A DNA stretch of 64,000 nucleotides from an uncultured Pelagibacteraceae bacterium (GCA_902628305.1 CACOMK010000002.1:40260-104259), one strand, 5' to 3'; counted from the first letter of the stretch, positions 1-11,509 are shown. Translations and numbers: made by a program. Notes: generated by a model not told the origin, from the sequence alone.

Positions 1-1
1 T

Positions 2-1018
2 AAATCAGTAATAGATTGGAGAGGTCAATCAAAAAGTACTGATTTAAAACCAAGAATTACACTTAGAGATGAAAAAGGAAATGTAATTAAAAAAGCTGAT
101 GATAATGAAGCGAGATATTATTTAGTACCAGACTCGATTTTATCAATTAAAGATGGTCAAAAAGTTTATGCTGGTGACGTAATTGCAAGATTACCTAAAG
201 AAACTACAAAAACAAAAGATATTACTGGAGGCCTTCCAAGAGTTGCTGAGTTATTTGAAGCTAGAAAGGCTAAGGACAGCGCAATTATTGCAGAAAATGA
301 TGGTAGTGTAGTATTTGGAAAAGAAGTAAGAGGAAAACAAAGAGTATCTATTGTACCTGAAGATGGATCTGAACCTTCAAATTATTTAATTCCAAAAGGT
401 AAACATATTAATTTTAATCCTGGTGAAAAAATCCAAAAAGGTGAATATCTTTTAGATGGTCAACCTTTGCCACATGATATCTTGAGAATTTTAGGAATTA
501 AAGAGCTGACAGAATATTTTGTTAATCAAGTTCAAGAAGTTTATAGATTACAAGGTGTAATTATAAATGATAAGCATATCGAAACTATTTTAAGACAAAT
601 GCTTAAAAAAATTGAAGTTAAAGTATCTGGAGATTCGAGTTATTTACCTGGTGAAATGGTTGATAGAATTAAATTTGAAAATACTAATGAAAAGTTAATT
701 GCAGAGGGCAAAACACCAGCTGTTGGTGAAAGAGTTTTAATGGGTATCACTAAAGCTTCACTTCAAACAGAGTCGTTTATTTCAGCTGCTTCGTTCCAAG
801 AAACTACAAGAGTATTGACTGATGCTGCAATTAAGGGAAAAATTGATCCATTAAATGGTCTGAAAGAGAACGTAATTGTTGGTAGATTAGTTCCAGCAGG
901 TACTGGTAATATTAAAAATAGATGGAATAACAAAGCTTTGGAGGATGATAATAAATTTTTAGCAGATCAAGATAAATTAGAAGGTTCAGAACCCGAAGAA
1001 ACACAAGCAAATCAGTAA
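2..1018 (+). CDS. rpoC: DNA-directed RNA polymerase subunit beta', C-terminal part (5' truncated by window edge)
   Basis: Frame of ORF 467..1018 stays open back to base 2 ([27 protein letters not shown]...); motifs [13 protein letters not shown] and [32 protein letters not shown] are typical RpoC C-terminus; rpsL follows. Confidence 0.97.
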   Translation, partial: KSVIDWRGQSKSTDLKPRITLRDEKGNVIKKADDNEARYYLVPDSILSIKDGQKVYAGDVIARLPKETTKTKDITGGLPRVAELFEARKAKDSAIIAENDGSVVFGKEVRGKQRVSIVPEDGSEPSNYLIPKGKHINFNPGEKIQKGEYLLDGQPLPHDILRILGIKELTEYFVNQVQEVYRLQGVIINDKHIETILRQMLKKIEVKVSGDSSYLPGEMVDRIKFENTNEKLIAEGKTPAVGERVLMGITKASLQTESFISAASFQETTRVLTDAAIKGKIDPLNGLKENVIVGRLVPAGTGNIKNRWNNKALEDDNKFLADQDKLEGSEPEETQANQ

Positions 1019-1048
1019 AAAAATCACCTAAAAATAATAAGTTTTAGT

Positions 1049-1076
1049 TTGACAAAGAGCCATTAATAAGTAATTT
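1049..1076 (+). promoter_or_regulatory. Possible sigma70-type promoter upstream of rpsL (TTGACA, 16 nt, TAATTT)
   Basis: Perfect TTGACA at 1049-1054; weak -10 candidate TAATTT at 1071-1076; lies in the 167 bp rpoC-rpsL gap. Confidence 0.3.
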
Positions 1077-1098
1077 GGCGATGTTTTTGGTTGGAATG

Positions 1099-1149
1099 TA
1101 GTACTTCTAACAGTACTAAACGCTGCCACATAATAACCTGTCAGTTATT
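1099..1149 (+). promoter_or_regulatory. Candidate structured 5' leader of the rpsL operon (two adjacent hairpins)
   Basis: Stem 1 TAGTACT(1099-1105)/AGTACTA(1112-1118), loop TCTAAC; stem 2 AATAAC(1132-1137)/GTTATT(1144-1149), loop CTGTCA; possible enclosing TGGC(1076-1079)/GCCA(1125-1128). Confidence 0.4.
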
Positions 1150-1185
1150 TTCATCTAAAAATATTTAACTAATTTAAAAAAATTT

Positions 1186-1557
1186 ATGCCGACTATTAAT
1201 CAGTTATTAAAAAAGAAGCGTGTAAAACAAGTTACGAGGAACAAAGTACCTGCCCTACAAAAACAACCTTTAAAAAGAGGTGTTTGTGTAAAAGTTTACA
1301 CTACAACTCCTAAGAAACCAAACTCAGCATTAAGAAAAGTTGCTAGAGTGAGATTATCTAACGGTTTTGAAGTAACCGCTTATATTCCTGGTGAGGGTCA
1401 TAACTTACAAGAACACTCAGTAGTGCTAATTAGGGGTGGAAGGGTAAAAGATTTACCAGGCGTTCGTTATCACATTTTAAGAGGCAATCTGGATACACAA
1501 GGTGTTGCAAATAGAAAAAAAAGAAGATCTTTATACGGAACGAAAAAAGGTAAATAA
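1186..1557 (+). CDS. rpsL: 30S ribosomal protein S12
   Basis: [10 protein letters not shown]...[18 protein letters not shown]...[31 protein letters not shown]. Confidence 0.99.
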   Translation: MPTINQLLKKKRVKQVTRNKVPALQKQPLKRGVCVKVYTTTPKKPNSALRKVARVRLSNGFEVTAYIPGEGHNLQEHSVVLIRGGRVKDLPGVRYHILRGNLDTQGVANRKKRRSLYGTKKGK

Positions 1558-2027
1558 TGTCTAGAAAAAAAACACAACCAAAAAAAAATGTAGTTCCGGA
1601 CCCAAAATTTAATTCAACAATAATTCCAAAATTAATAAATAATATTATGTATGATGGCAAAAGAGGTGTTGCTGCTAAAATAGTTTACGATGCAATAGAA
1701 AAAATTAAAACAAAGACAAAAGATGAGCCTATAAATATTTTTAATGAGGCAATTAATAATATCAAACCAACTGTAGAAGTAAGATCTAGAAGAGTTGGAG
1801 GTGCAACTTATCAAGTACCTGTTGAGGTAAAAAGTAAAAGAGCACAAGCTTTAGCGATTAGATGGTTGGTTGAGTCAGCAAGAAAAAGAAAAGATAAACA
1901 CATGGCAGATAAGATTTTTAATGAACTTTACGACGCTTATGAAAGAAAAGGTGCCGCTGTGAAAAAAAGAGAGGATGTACATAAGATGGCAGAGTCAAAT
2001 AAAGCATTTGCTCATTTTAGGTGGTAA
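1557..2027 (+). CDS. rpsG: 30S ribosomal protein S7
   Basis: RRVGGATYQVPVEV...RALAIRWLVESARKR; start overlaps rpsL stop. Confidence 0.98.
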   Translation: MSRKKTQPKKNVVPDPKFNSTIIPKLINNIMYDGKRGVAAKIVYDAIEKIKTKTKDEPINIFNEAINNIKPTVEVRSRRVGGATYQVPVEVKSKRAQALAIRWLVESARKRKDKHMADKIFNELYDAYERKGAAVKKREDVHKMAESNKAFAHFRW

Positions 2028-2033
2028 AAAATT

Positions 2034-4112
2034 ATGGCTAGAACTCACACATTAGATAAATATAGAAATATTGGGATAATGGCTCATATAGATGCTGGTA
2101 AAACGACTACTACCGAAAGAGTTCTATACTACACAGGTAAAAGTCATAAAATTGGTGAAGTGCACGATGGTGCTGCAACAATGGATTGGATGGAGCAAGA
2201 ACAAGAAAGAGGAATTACAATTACATCTGCGGCTACAACTTGCTTTTGGAATGATCATAGAATTAATATTATAGATACCCCAGGTCATGTAGATTTTACT
2301 ATTGAAGTAGAACGATCTTTAAAAGTTTTAGATGGTGCTGTTGCTGTTTTTGATGGTGTTGCAGGTGTAGAGCCTCAATCCGAAACTGTATGGCGGCAAG
2401 CTGATAAATATAAAGTACCAAGGATTTGTTTTGTTAATAAATTAGATAGAACAGGAGCAGATTTCTTTAGGTGTGTAGATATGATTAGAGACAGATTGGG
2501 TGCAAAACCTTTAGTTTTGCAAGTTCCAATAGGTGTCGAGGCTTCTTTATCTGGAGTAGTTGATCTAGTTAAAATGAAAGCTCAAGTTTGGAAAAATGAG
2601 GCACTAGGAGCGGAATGGGAATATAAAGAAATTCCAGAAGACTTAAAAGAAATTTCAGAAAAATATAGAACAGAACTGGTAGAAACAGCTGTTGAACAAG
2701 ACGAAAAGCTAATGGAAGCTTATTTAAATGGAGAAGAAATTAAAGAGGAAGATTTAATTAAATGTATAAGAAAAGGAACTCTTAATTTTAGTTTTGTTCC
2801 TGTTTTAACAGGCTCAGCATTCAAAAATAAAGGAGTTCAACCTTTGCTTGATGCTGTTGTGAATTATCTGCCAAGTCCAGTAGATATTGGTTCTATTAAA
2901 GGAACTAAATTAGGTAGTGAAGATGAAATGGAAATGAAATTTGAAGACAGTGTTCCATTTTCTGCTTTAGCTTTTAAGGTGGCTAACGATCCATTTGTTG
3001 GTTCGTTAACTTTTATTAGAGTTTATTCAGGTACAATCAAAACCGGTACTGCAGTTTTCAATTCCTCAAAAGAGAAAGAAGAAAGAGTTGGTAGAATGCT
3101 TTTAATGCATGCAAACTCACGAGAAGATATCAAGGAAGCTAATGCAGGTGATATAGTAGCTTTAGCAGGATTAAAAAATACTATTACAGGACATACTTTA
3201 TGCGATAAAGAAAATTCTGTTCTTCTAGAACCAATGGAATTCCCTGATCCAGTGATTGAAATTGCAGTAGAACCTAAAACTAAAGCAGACCAAGAAAAAA
3301 TGGGTGAAGCTTTAGGAAGGTTGGCTAAGGAAGATCCTTCATTTAGAGTTACATCGGATGAAGAGTCGGGACAAACAATTATTAAAGGAATGGGCGAATT
3401 ACACTTGGATATTATTGTAGATAGAATGAAAAGAGAATTTAAAGTAGAGGCTAATGTTGGAGCTCCACAAGTTGCATATAGAGAAACCATAGAGGCTGCT
3501 TCAGAGGTTGAATATACTCACAAAAAACAAAGTGGTGGTGCAGGTCAATTTGCAAAAGTTAAGCTTTTAGTAGAGCCCCAAGAGCCTGGTAAAGGTAGAG
3601 ATGTTGAGAGTAAAATTAAAGGAGGTGCAATTCCAAAAGAATTTATCCCAGGTGTTGAAAAAGGTATAGAGACAGTTTCAGATACTGGAATTTTAGCTGG
3701 TTTTCCAATGATCGATTATAAAGTAACTATTTTGGATGGATTACATCATGATGTTGATTCGAGTGTATTAGCTTTTGAATTAGCAAGTAGAGCTTGTTTT
3801 AAAGAAGCATGTACAAAAGGAGGTTTAAAATTATTAGAGCCTGTAATGAGAGTTGAAGTTGTGACACCAGAAGATTACATGGGTGATGTCATAGGTGATT
3901 TAAATAGCAGAAGGGGACAAATTAGTACTCAAGAGCAAAGAGGTAACGCCACAGTTATTACTGCAATGGTTCCTTTGGCTAATATGTTTGGTTATATAAA
4001 TAATCTAAGATCAATGTCTCAAGGTAGGGCACAATATTCAATGTTTTTTGATCATTATTCCAAAGTACCACAAAATGTTCAAGACGAAGTAACTAAGAAG
4101 ATCGCGGGCTGA
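2034..4112 (+). CDS. fusA: Elongation factor G
   Basis: [41 protein letters not shown], 692 aa. Confidence 0.99.
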   Translation: MARTHTLDKYRNIGIMAHIDAGKTTTTERVLYYTGKSHKIGEVHDGAATMDWMEQEQERGITITSAATTCFWNDHRINIIDTPGHVDFTIEVERSLKVLDGAVAVFDGVAGVEPQSETVWRQADKYKVPRICFVNKLDRTGADFFRCVDMIRDRLGAKPLVLQVPIGVEASLSGVVDLVKMKAQVWKNEALGAEWEYKEIPEDLKEISEKYRTELVETAVEQDEKLMEAYLNGEEIKEEDLIKCIRKGTLNFSFVPVLTGSAFKNKGVQPLLDAVVNYLPSPVDIGSIKGTKLGSEDEMEMKFEDSVPFSALAFKVANDPFVGSLTFIRVYSGTIKTGTAVFNSSKEKEERVGRMLLMHANSREDIKEANAGDIVALAGLKNTITGHTLCDKENSVLLEPMEFPDPVIEIAVEPKTKADQEKMGEALGRLAKEDPSFRVTSDEESGQTIIKGMGELHLDIIVDRMKREFKVEANVGAPQVAYRETIEAASEVEYTHKKQSGGAGQFAKVKLLVEPQEPGKGRDVESKIKGGAIPKEFIPGVEKGIETVSDTGILAGFPMIDYKVTILDGLHHDVDSSVLAFELASRACFKEACTKGGLKLLEPVMRVEVVTPEDYMGDVIGDLNSRRGQISTQEQRGNATVITAMVPLANMFGYINNLRSMSQGRAQYSMFFDHYSKVPQNVQDEVTKKIAG

Positions 4113-4114
4113 TA

Positions 4115-4423
4115 ATGGAAAAACAGAATATTAGAATTAAATTAAGAGCGTATGACAATAAAGTTCTAGATGCTTCTACTGAAGAAATTGTGAATACAGT
4201 TAAAAGAACTGGAGCTACAATTAAAGGACCAATTCCGCTGCCTACAAGAATTGAAAGATACACAGTTTTAAGATCACCTCACATAGATAAGAAAAGTAGA
4301 GAGCAATTTGAATCAAGAACACATAAAAGATTAATAGATATTATTGAACCGACACCACAAACTGTAGAAGCATTGATGAAACTTGATTTAGCTTCAGGTG
4401 TAGATGTGGAGATAAAGATTTAA
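4115..4423 (+). CDS. rpsJ: 30S ribosomal protein S10
   Basis: [14 protein letters not shown]...[29 protein letters not shown]. Confidence 0.98.
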   Translation: MEKQNIRIKLRAYDNKVLDASTEEIVNTVKRTGATIKGPIPLPTRIERYTVLRSPHIDKKSREQFESRTHKRLIDIIEPTPQTVEALMKLDLASGVDVEIKI

Positions 4424-4425
4424 TT

Positions 4426-5136
4426 ATGAGTGAAATAGCCTTATTAGGAAAAAAAATTGGTATGACTAGAGAGTTTTATAAATCTGGTCAATTAGTTCCT
4501 GTTACCGTGCTTAAAGTTGAAAAAGCTAGAGTTATTCAGGTCATTGAAGAAGAAAAAAGAGGATACAAAGCTGTTCAGCTTGGGTATGGAAAAATTAAAA
4601 ATTCAAAATTAACAAAAGCTATGAAAGGTGTTTTTGCTAAAAAAAATACTGAAGCTAAAAAAAAATTAAAAGAATTTAGGGTAAACGATACATCAGCCTA
4701 CAAAGAAGGGAACGAGTTTGGTTTAGAAATATTCAAAGATATTAAATTTGTAGACACAAGATCAAAGACTATCGGTAAAGGGTTTGCTGGAGCTATGAAA
4801 AGACATAATTTTGGTGGATTAAGAGCCAGTCATGGTGTTTCAATATCTCACAGAGCACATGGCTCAACTGGACATAGCCAAGATCCAGGAAAAGTTTTTA
4901 AGGGTAAAAAAATGGCTGGCCATATGGGTGATAAGTTAAGAACAATGCAAAATATCGAAATAATTAAAACTGACTTAGAAAACGAACTTCTTTATTTGAA
5001 AGGATCAATTCCTGGTTCAAAAAATTCTGAGGTAATGGTTAAAAAATCAGTAAAAAACATTAGTAAAATGACAATTGGTGAAAAACAAGCAGCTGCTGAA
5101 GAAGCTAAAAAAACACCTGAGAAAAAGAAAAAATAA
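4426..5136 (+). CDS. rplC: 50S ribosomal protein L3
   Basis: LLGKKIGMTREF...GKGFAGAMKRHNFGG...HRAHGSTGHSQDPGKVFKGKKMAGHMG; Lys/Ala-rich tail. Confidence 0.97.
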   Translation: MSEIALLGKKIGMTREFYKSGQLVPVTVLKVEKARVIQVIEEEKRGYKAVQLGYGKIKNSKLTKAMKGVFAKKNTEAKKKLKEFRVNDTSAYKEGNEFGLEIFKDIKFVDTRSKTIGKGFAGAMKRHNFGGLRASHGVSISHRAHGSTGHSQDPGKVFKGKKMAGHMGDKLRTMQNIEIIKTDLENELLYLKGSIPGSKNSEVMVKKSVKNISKMTIGEKQAAAEEAKKTPEKKKK

Positions 5137-5759
5137 TGAAATTAGACAAAATTAGTATAGATGGAAAAAAAGATAGTATTGAGGTTTTAGATAAAATCTT
5201 TTCTGCAAAAATTAACCATAAGTTAGTTAGTGCAGTTCTTTACAAAACAAATGCTAATTATAAGGGGCGACACGCAAAAACTAAACAACAAAACGAAGTA
5301 AAAGGACCTACGTCAAAAATATATGCACAAAAAGGAACTGGTGGTGCAAGACATGCTAGTAGAAAAGCTCCTATATTTGTAGGTGGTGGTATTGCTCATG
5401 GACCAAAAGGTGAATTGGCATACAAAAAAAGGAAATTAAATAAAACCGAAAAAAAACAAAGTGTTGCTTCACTAATTACAGAAAAAAATAATAATAAAAA
5501 TTTGTTAATTTTAAATGACTTTAGTTCCGAAATTAAAAAAACGAAAGAGATGAATTCAATTATTAATAAACTTGACATAACAAATTCACTAATAATTTTA
5601 GATAAAGTTTCGAGAGAAAAAATTGAAAAATCTGTAAGAAATATTCCAAATGTTAAAGTTACAGATGTAAATCATTTTAGTGCCTATGACATTATTAAAT
5701 TTAAAAAAGTAGTTTTCACAGAAAGTTCAGTAAAAGAACTAGAAAAGAGATACTCGTAA
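5136..5759 (+). CDS. rplD: 50S ribosomal protein L4
   Basis: KIYAQKGTGGARHASRKAPIFVGGGIAHGPK; operon position. Confidence 0.96.
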   Translation: MKLDKISIDGKKDSIEVLDKIFSAKINHKLVSAVLYKTNANYKGRHAKTKQQNEVKGPTSKIYAQKGTGGARHASRKAPIFVGGGIAHGPKGELAYKKRKLNKTEKKQSVASLITEKNNNKNLLILNDFSSEIKKTKEMNSIINKLDITNSLIILDKVSREKIEKSVRNIPNVKVTDVNHFSAYDIIKFKKVVFTESSVKELEKRYS

Positions 5760-5760
5760 G

Positions 5761-6054
5761 ATGGAAAAAATTAACTTATATGATAAAATTATAGCGCCAG
5801 TGGTTACTGAGAAATCTACTAATCTATCTGAACTAAATAAAATTGTTTTTAAAGTTCCAGACGGTGCAAATAAGAAAAATTTAAAGAAAAATATTGAAAA
5901 AATATTTAAAGTTAATGTGACTAAAATAAATATTATAAACAAACAAAATAGAACAAAAGTTACAAGAGGCAGAAAAGTAAAAGTATCTGGATATAAGAAA
6001 GCAATAATTACTCTAAAAAAAGGTCAGAGTATAGATTTAACAACAGGAATTTAA
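5761..6054 (+). CDS. rplW: 50S ribosomal protein L23
   Basis: IIAPVVTEKSTNL...NKIVFKV; position between rplD and rplB. Confidence 0.95.
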   Translation: MEKINLYDKIIAPVVTEKSTNLSELNKIVFKVPDGANKKNLKKNIEKIFKVNVTKINIINKQNRTKVTRGRKVKVSGYKKAIITLKKGQSIDLTTGI

Positions 6055-6057
6055 TAA

Positions 6058-6897
6058 ATGGCACTAAAAACTTTTAAACCATATACAAAATCTACACGAG
6101 GCACAATTTTAGTTGATAGAACTGGCTTATGGAAAGGTAAACCTTTTAAGGCTTTGGTTTCACCCAAGAATGCTATGAAAGGCAGAAATAATAATGGTCG
6201 AATTACATCTATTAATAGAGCGGGTGGACATAAAAAAATGTATAGGCATGTTGACTTTTACAGAAAAAAATTTGACATGGAAGCAATAGTTGAAAGAATA
6301 GAATATGATCCAAATCGATCATGTTATATCATGTTAGTTAAATTTGAGGATGGTACTCATGCATACTTCTTAGCACCGCAAAAAATTAAAGTTGGAGATA
6401 AAGTTGAAAGTGGTCCTAAAAAAGAAATTAAAGTAGGTAATTGTATGCCATTACAAGATATACCAGTAGGTATCAACATTCACAATGTTGAGATACAGCC
6501 AGGTGGTGGTGGAAAAATAGCTAGAGCAGCTGGTTCATCCGTTACCATCAGTGGGCTAGATGGTAACTATAGTTTAATAAAATTAGCTTCAGGTGAAGTT
6601 AGAAAAATAGATTCAAGAGCTTTAGCTACAATTGGAATTTTAAGTAATCCAGATCAAAAAAATATTAAAATTGGAAAAGCTGGTAGATCAAGATGGCTTG
6701 GCAGAAGACCTCATACAAGAGGTGTTGTTAAAAACCCTGTTGATCACCCACACGGAGGTGGTGAAGGAAAATCTGCAGGAGGAAGACACCCAGTATCACC
6801 TACAGGTCAATCTGCTAAAGGATTAAAAACACGAGATAATAAGAGAACAGATAAATTTATAGTTAAGAGAAGAAATAAGAGGAAGGATACCAAGTAA
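6058..6897 (+). CDS. rplB: 50S ribosomal protein L2
   Basis: [58 protein letters not shown]. Confidence 0.99.
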   Translation: MALKTFKPYTKSTRGTILVDRTGLWKGKPFKALVSPKNAMKGRNNNGRITSINRAGGHKKMYRHVDFYRKKFDMEAIVERIEYDPNRSCYIMLVKFEDGTHAYFLAPQKIKVGDKVESGPKKEIKVGNCMPLQDIPVGINIHNVEIQPGGGGKIARAAGSSVTISGLDGNYSLIKLASGEVRKIDSRALATIGILSNPDQKNIKIGKAGRSRWLGRRPHTRGVVKNPVDHPHGGGEGKSAGGRHPVSPTGQSAKGLKTRDNKRTDKFIVKRRNKRKDTK

Positions 6898-7193
6898 TGG
6901 CTAGAGCAGTTTGGAAAGGACCTTTTGTGGAGGAAAGCTTGATGAAGAAAGTAGACAAATACAAAGAAGATCCAAAGAAAATACCAATTAAAACATGGTC
7001 AAGAAAATCTACAATTTTGCCAGATTTTGTAGGTGTAAGCTTCCAAATTTATAATGGAAAAAAATTTATACCAATAACAGTTTCGGAGGATATGGTTGGT
7101 CATAAATTAGGTGAGTTTGCACCAACAAGAACATTCTTTGGTCATACACCGGCTGATAAAAAAGCTAAACCAGCAACAGCAGAGAAAAAATAA
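6897..7193 (+). CDS. rpsS: 30S ribosomal protein S19
   Basis: [14 protein letters not shown]...[15 protein letters not shown]...[12 protein letters not shown]. Confidence 0.98.
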   Translation: MARAVWKGPFVEESLMKKVDKYKEDPKKIPIKTWSRKSTILPDFVGVSFQIYNGKKFIPITVSEDMVGHKLGEFAPTRTFFGHTPADKKAKPATAEKK

Positions 7194-7195
7194 TT

Positions 7196-7594
7196 ATGGG
7201 AAAGAAAAAGAAAATTAGTAAATCTAACGAGAAAACAGTTAAGTCTGTTAATAACGGTATTAGATCAAGCGTTAGAAAGCTAAATCCAATACTTAGAAGT
7301 ATTGTTGGTAAAAAAGTTGATGTTGCAATTAGAGATTTACAGTTTTCTGAAAAGAGGGTTACCAGAGACGTTAGAAAAACTATCAGTTCTGCTGTTGCCA
7401 ATGCAGAAAATAACTTTCAATATGATATTGATAACCTAGTTGTAAAAGAAGCTTATTGTGGAAAAAAAATAGTCATGAAAAGATTTAGACCAAGAGCTAA
7501 AGGAAGAGCAGCACCAATATTAAAACCTTGGTCAACTGTTACAATAATTTTATCAGAAGCAAAACAAATGGAGAAACATGGGACAAAAAGTTAA
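7196..7594 (+). CDS. rplV: 50S ribosomal protein L22
   Basis: [16 protein letters not shown]...[13 protein letters not shown]; position. Confidence 0.96.
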   Translation: MGKKKKISKSNEKTVKSVNNGIRSSVRKLNPILRSIVGKKVDVAIRDLQFSEKRVTRDVRKTISSAVANAENNFQYDIDNLVVKEAYCGKKIVMKRFRPRAKGRAAPILKPWSTVTIILSEAKQMEKHGTKS

Positions 7595-8258
7595 TCCAGT
7601 AGGTTTTAGATTAGGTGTCAACAGAGGATGGGACTCTGTATGGTATGCTAAGAAAAAAGATTTTGGGAATTATCTAATCGAAGATTTTAAAATAAGAGAA
7701 TATATTAAAAAAAATGTGATTAATTCTGGTGTATCTAAGGTAATGATAGAAAGAACTTCTAACAAATGCTACGTTACAATTTATACTTCAAGACCTGGGT
7801 TTGTGATTGGAAAAAAAGGTAGTGATATAGACAAAATTAAAAATAATCTTTCAAAATTCACTACAAATGAAGTTAATTTAAACATTAAAGAGGTTAAAAA
7901 ACCTGAGACAAATGCATATCTTGTTGCAGAAAATATTGCTCAGCAACTAGTGAAAAGAATCTCTTACAGACGTGCCATGAAAAGAGCAATGCAATCTTGT
8001 TTAAGATTAGGTGCTAAGGGAATTAAAGTTTCAGTTAGTGGAAGACTCGGTGGAAATGAAATAGCAAGAACTGAATGGTTAAGAGATGGAAGCATTCCGT
8101 CACATACATTAAGAGCTGATATTGATTACGCAGAGGCAGAGGCTCTTACAACTTATGGAATAATTGGAATTAAAGTTTGGATTTATAAAGGCGAAGTTTT
8201 TGCTAGAGAATTCAGCCAAGAAACAAATAAAGTAACACCAAAGGATGGTAAACAATAA
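7578..8258 (+). CDS. rpsC: 30S ribosomal protein S3
   Basis: [22 protein letters not shown] motif [12 protein letters not shown]; overlaps rplV by 17 bp. Confidence 0.98.
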   Translation: MGQKVNPVGFRLGVNRGWDSVWYAKKKDFGNYLIEDFKIREYIKKNVINSGVSKVMIERTSNKCYVTIYTSRPGFVIGKKGSDIDKIKNNLSKFTTNEVNLNIKEVKKPETNAYLVAENIAQQLVKRISYRRAMKRAMQSCLRLGAKGIKVSVSGRLGGNEIARTEWLRDGSIPSHTLRADIDYAEAEALTTYGIIGIKVWIYKGEVFAREFSQETNKVTPKDGKQ

Positions 8259-8668
8259 TGCTTCAACCAGTAAGAACAAAATGGAGAAAAGCTCACAAAG
8301 GTAGAATTCATGGTACTGCCACAAGAGCAAGTACTATTAATTATGGTGCTTACGCTTTAAAAGCTTTGCAACCAGATAGGGTTACTGGTAAGCAAATAGA
8401 GGCTGCTAGGGTGGCTTTAACAAGACATATGAAAAGACAAGGAAGAGTTTGGACAAGAATATTTCCTAATATACCAGTTTCTAAGAAACCAATTGAGGTT
8501 AGAATGGGTAAAGGGAAAGGATCACCAGAATACTTTGCATGCAGAGTAAAGCCTGGCAGAATATTGTTTGAAGTTGATGGCGTTTCTGAGCAAATTGCTA
8601 AAGAAGCTTTATATAAAGCATCAGCTAAATTACCTATTAAGACTAAAACCATAAAGAGATTTGCATAA
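8258..8668 (+). CDS. rplP: 50S ribosomal protein L16
   Basis: [19 protein letters not shown]...[31 protein letters not shown]. Confidence 0.98.
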   Translation: MLQPVRTKWRKAHKGRIHGTATRASTINYGAYALKALQPDRVTGKQIEAARVALTRHMKRQGRVWTRIFPNIPVSKKPIEVRMGKGKGSPEYFACRVKPGRILFEVDGVSEQIAKEALYKASAKLPIKTKTIKRFA

Positions 8669-8859
8669 TGAAGAAACAAGAAATTAAAAAATTATCAAAG
8701 GACGAAATTTTGAAGAATATTGTTAAACTTAAAAAAGATCTTTTTAACTTTAGATTTCAAAAAATGAATTCACAGGTAACAAACCCAGCTAAAATTGGAG
8801 AAACAAAAAAAACAATAGCAAGACTAAAAACAATTTTACAAGGAAAAGGAAATGCCTAA
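8668..8859 (+). CDS. rpmC: 50S ribosomal protein L29
   Basis: [35 protein letters not shown]. Confidence 0.95.
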   Translation: MKKQEIKKLSKDEILKNIVKLKKDLFNFRFQKMNSQVTNPAKIGETKKTIARLKTILQGKGNA

Positions 8860-9088
8860 AAAAATTCTTACAGGTGTAGTTATAAGCGATAAGCCAAATA
8901 AAACGGTCACAGTTATGGTAGAGCGAAAATATTCGCACCCAGTTTTAAAAAAAGTTATAAGAGTTAGAAAAAACTATAGCGCTCATGATGAGAACAATAA
9001 GTATAAAACCGGTGACAAAGTTTCTATTATTGAAAGCAAGCCATTTTCTAAGAATAAAAAATTTCAAGTTATGGAGAGTAATAAGTAA
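8852..9088 (+). CDS. rpsQ: 30S ribosomal protein S17
   Basis: [42 protein letters not shown]. Confidence 0.97.
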   Translation: MPKKILTGVVISDKPNKTVTVMVERKYSHPVLKKVIRVRKNYSAHDENNKYKTGDKVSIIESKPFSKNKKFQVMESNK

Positions 9089-9456
9089 TGATTGGTGTTC
9101 AAACAGAATTGCAAGTGGCTGATAATACAGGTGCAAAAAGAATTGAGTGCATAAAAGTTTTAGGTGGATCAAAAAGAAGATATGCCAGTATTGGTGATAC
9201 AATAGTGATTGCTGTTAAAGAAGCAATGCCTAAAGGAAAAGTTAAAAAAGGCTCTGTTCATAAGGCTGTTGTGGTACGAGTTAAAAAAGGTATCCACAGA
9301 AATGATGGTTCTAAGGTAAGATTTGACAATAACGCTGCAGTTTTAGTTGATGATAAAGGAGAGCCAGTAGGGACAAGAATTTTTGGTCCAGTTACAAGAG
9401 AATTAAGAAGCAGAGGTCAAATGAAAATAATTTCTTTAGCTCCAGAGGTTTTGTAA
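9088..9456 (+). CDS. rplN: 50S ribosomal protein L14
   Basis: [37 protein letters not shown]. Confidence 0.98.
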   Translation: MIGVQTELQVADNTGAKRIECIKVLGGSKRRYASIGDTIVIAVKEAMPKGKVKKGSVHKAVVVRVKKGIHRNDGSKVRFDNNAAVLVDDKGEPVGTRIFGPVTRELRSRGQMKIISLAPEVL

Positions 9457-9701
9457 TGATTAAAAAAGGATTAAAAGTAAGAGTTTTGACTGGAAAAGAT
9501 AAAAAAAAGGAAGGTGAAGTTATTGAAATTGATAGAGGTAATGACAAAGCAAAAGTCAAAGATATAAACATGGTTAAAAAGCACGTTAAAACAACTAAAG
9601 AGAAAAAGGGTGGAATTTTTTCCAAGGAAAGTTTTATTCATATTTCGAACTTAAAGTTAATTGACGAAAAAGCTACTAAGAAAAAAGAGGCTAAAAAATA
9701 A
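9456..9701 (+). CDS. rplX: 50S ribosomal protein L24
   Basis: [24 protein letters not shown] (KOW motif); position. Confidence 0.96.
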   Translation: MIKKGLKVRVLTGKDKKKEGEVIEIDRGNDKAKVKDINMVKKHVKTTKEKKGGIFSKESFIHISNLKLIDEKATKKKEAKK

Positions 9702-10255
9702 TGACACCAAGATTGAAAGAAAAATTTAACAAAGAAATTCAACCTGCTTTAAAAGATCAGTTTGGTTTCAAAAATATTTATATGGTTCCTAAAATTGAAA
9801 AAATTGTATTAAATATGGGCCTTGGTTTAGATGCAACAGACTCTAAGACTTTAAAGTCATGTGAAGAAGATATAGCTAAAATAACCGGGCAAAAACCAAT
9901 AATTACAAAATTTAAAAAATCAGTTGCAAACTTTAAAACAAGAAAAGGTTCAAATGCTGGTTTAAAGGTAACATTAAGAAAAAATAGAATGTATGAATTT
10001 TTAGATAGATTAGTTAATATTGCATTACCTAGAATTAAAGATTTTAGAGGTTTATCGCCAAAAGGTTTTGACAAATTTGGTAATTACACATTTGGTATCA
10101 AAGAGCATATAATTTTTCCCGAAGTGAGCTTTGATAGAGCAGATAAAGTGAGAGGTTTAGATATAGTATTAGTTATTAAAGCTAAAAGTAAAGAGCATAG
10201 TTTCGCTTTACTAGAAAAGATGAATTTTCCATTTATTAATAAAGGAGATAATTAA
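9701..10255 (+). CDS. rplE: 50S ribosomal protein L5
   Basis: VPKIEKIVLNMGLG...TGQKPIITKFKKSVANFKTR...DFRGLSPKGFDKFGNYTFGIKEHIIFPE. Confidence 0.98.
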   Translation: MTPRLKEKFNKEIQPALKDQFGFKNIYMVPKIEKIVLNMGLGLDATDSKTLKSCEEDIAKITGQKPIITKFKKSVANFKTRKGSNAGLKVTLRKNRMYEFLDRLVNIALPRIKDFRGLSPKGFDKFGNYTFGIKEHIIFPEVSFDRADKVRGLDIVLVIKAKSKEHSFALLEKMNFPFINKGDN

Positions 10256-10257
10256 AT

Positions 10258-10563
10258 ATGGCAAAGTTAAGTTCTGTTAATAAAAATAAAAAAAGAATTA
10301 AGCTTTCAGATAGGCTTTATAAAAAAAGGCAAGCTTTAAAAAAAATCGTAATGGATAAAAAGATTCCATTAGAAGAAAGATTTAAAGCGCAGCAAAAATT
10401 ATCTAAATTGCCAAGAAACTCAGCTAAAACAAGAGTTATGAATAGATGTGAGATTACTGGAAGACCCCATGGTGTTTACAGAAAATTAAAGATTTCAAGA
10501 ATTGCATTAAGACAATTAGGATTACAAGGAAAGATACCTGGCTTAGTTAAGTCTAGCTGGTAG
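10258..10563 (+). CDS. rpsN: 30S ribosomal protein S14 (zinc-independent type)
   Basis: RNSAKTRVMNRCEITGRPHGVYRKLKISRIALRQLGLQGKIPGLVKSSW; no CxxC pairs. Confidence 0.97.
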   Translation: MAKLSSVNKNKKRIKLSDRLYKKRQALKKIVMDKKIPLEERFKAQQKLSKLPRNSAKTRVMNRCEITGRPHGVYRKLKISRIALRQLGLQGKIPGLVKSSW

Positions 10564-10574
10564 AAAGGAAAAAT

Positions 10575-10970
10575 ATGAGTTTAAGTGACCCAATAGGAGA
10601 TATGATTGCAAGAGTTAAAAACGCTCAAGCAAGAAACCACAAAACAGTAGAATTACCTTCATCTAATTTTAAAACAAAAATTGCAGATATACTCAAAAAT
10701 GAGGGTTTTATTAAAGATTTTAAAGTAAATTCTACTGATAAAAAACCAACACTATCATTAGTTCTTAAGTATCATTCTGGCAATCCAGTAATTAGTGCTT
10801 TTGAAAGAGTTTCTAAACCAGGAAGAAGAATTTTTTCATCTGCAGATAGTTTGCCTAAAATAAATAACGGTCTAGGTATTGCTATTGTATCAACTCCAAA
10901 AGGAGTAATGACTGACATAGATGCAAGAAAACAAAAAGTTGGTGGTGAAATAATTTGTAAGGTATTTTAA
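10575..10970 (+). CDS. rpsH: 30S ribosomal protein S8
   Basis: MSLSDPIGDMIARVKNAQ...RVSKPGRRIFSS...GLGIAIVSTPKGVMTD. Confidence 0.98.
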   Translation: MSLSDPIGDMIARVKNAQARNHKTVELPSSNFKTKIADILKNEGFIKDFKVNSTDKKPTLSLVLKYHSGNPVISAFERVSKPGRRIFSSADSLPKINNGLGIAIVSTPKGVMTDIDARKQKVGGEIICKVF

Positions 10971-11509
10971 TGTCTAAAATAGGTAAAATAAATATATCAA
11001 TACCTGAAAAAGTAAAAGTTGCTTTAGCTGGTAATATTATAAATATAGAAGGCCCACTCGGAAAAAAATCAATCAATGTTGATCTTGAAATGTTCAATTT
11101 AGATATCATTGAAGGAAAAGAAATTTCTATAAAACCAAAAAAAATAGATCAAAATTCAAAAAGACTTTGGGGAATGAATAGAAGCTTGATTAATAACGCT
11201 GTTATAGGTTCAAGTACAGGTTATGAAAAAACTTTAGAATTAGTAGGTGTTGGCTATAGAGCAGCATTAAAAGGAAATCAATTAAATTTACAATTAGGTT
11301 ATAGTCATGATATTAATTTTGATATTCCAGATGGTATTAAAATTACCGTTGAAAAACAAACAACATTAAAAATTACTGGATCTGATAAACAATTAGTTGG
11401 AGAAGTGGTATCTAAAATCAAAACATTAAGAAAAATTGAACCATATAAAGGAAAAGGTGTTCGTGAAAAAGGTCAGTATGTTCTTAAAAAAGAAGGAAAG
11501 AAAAAGTAA
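10970..11509 (+). CDS. rplF: 50S ribosomal protein L6
   Basis: [15 protein letters not shown]...[23 protein letters not shown]. Confidence 0.97.
   Translation: MSKIGKINISIPEKVKVALAGNIINIEGPLGKKSINVDLEMFNLDIIEGKEISIKPKKIDQNSKRLWGMNRSLINNAVIGSSTGYEKTLELVGVGYRAALKGNQLNLQLGYSHDINFDIPDGIKITVEKQTTLKITGSDKQLVGEVVSKIKTLRKIEPYKGKGVREKGQYVLKKEGKKK

Noticed and set aside
2092-2274. 60 aa plus-strand ORF in another frame of fusA
   Set aside because: Frame-shifted shadow of the EF-G G-domain region.
3023-3490. 155 aa minus-strand ORF inside fusA
   Set aside because: Antisense shadow of a strongly supported EF-G gene; low-complexity Ser/Leu-rich translation with no recognisable domain.
8350-8679. 109 aa minus-strand ORF opposite rplP
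   Set aside because: Lies entirely antisense to a ribosomal protein gene; no family resemblance.
9700-10260. Missing zinc-binding motifs in S14 and L32 as an unusual feature
   Set aside because: Zinc-free forms of these proteins are common in alphaproteobacteria.
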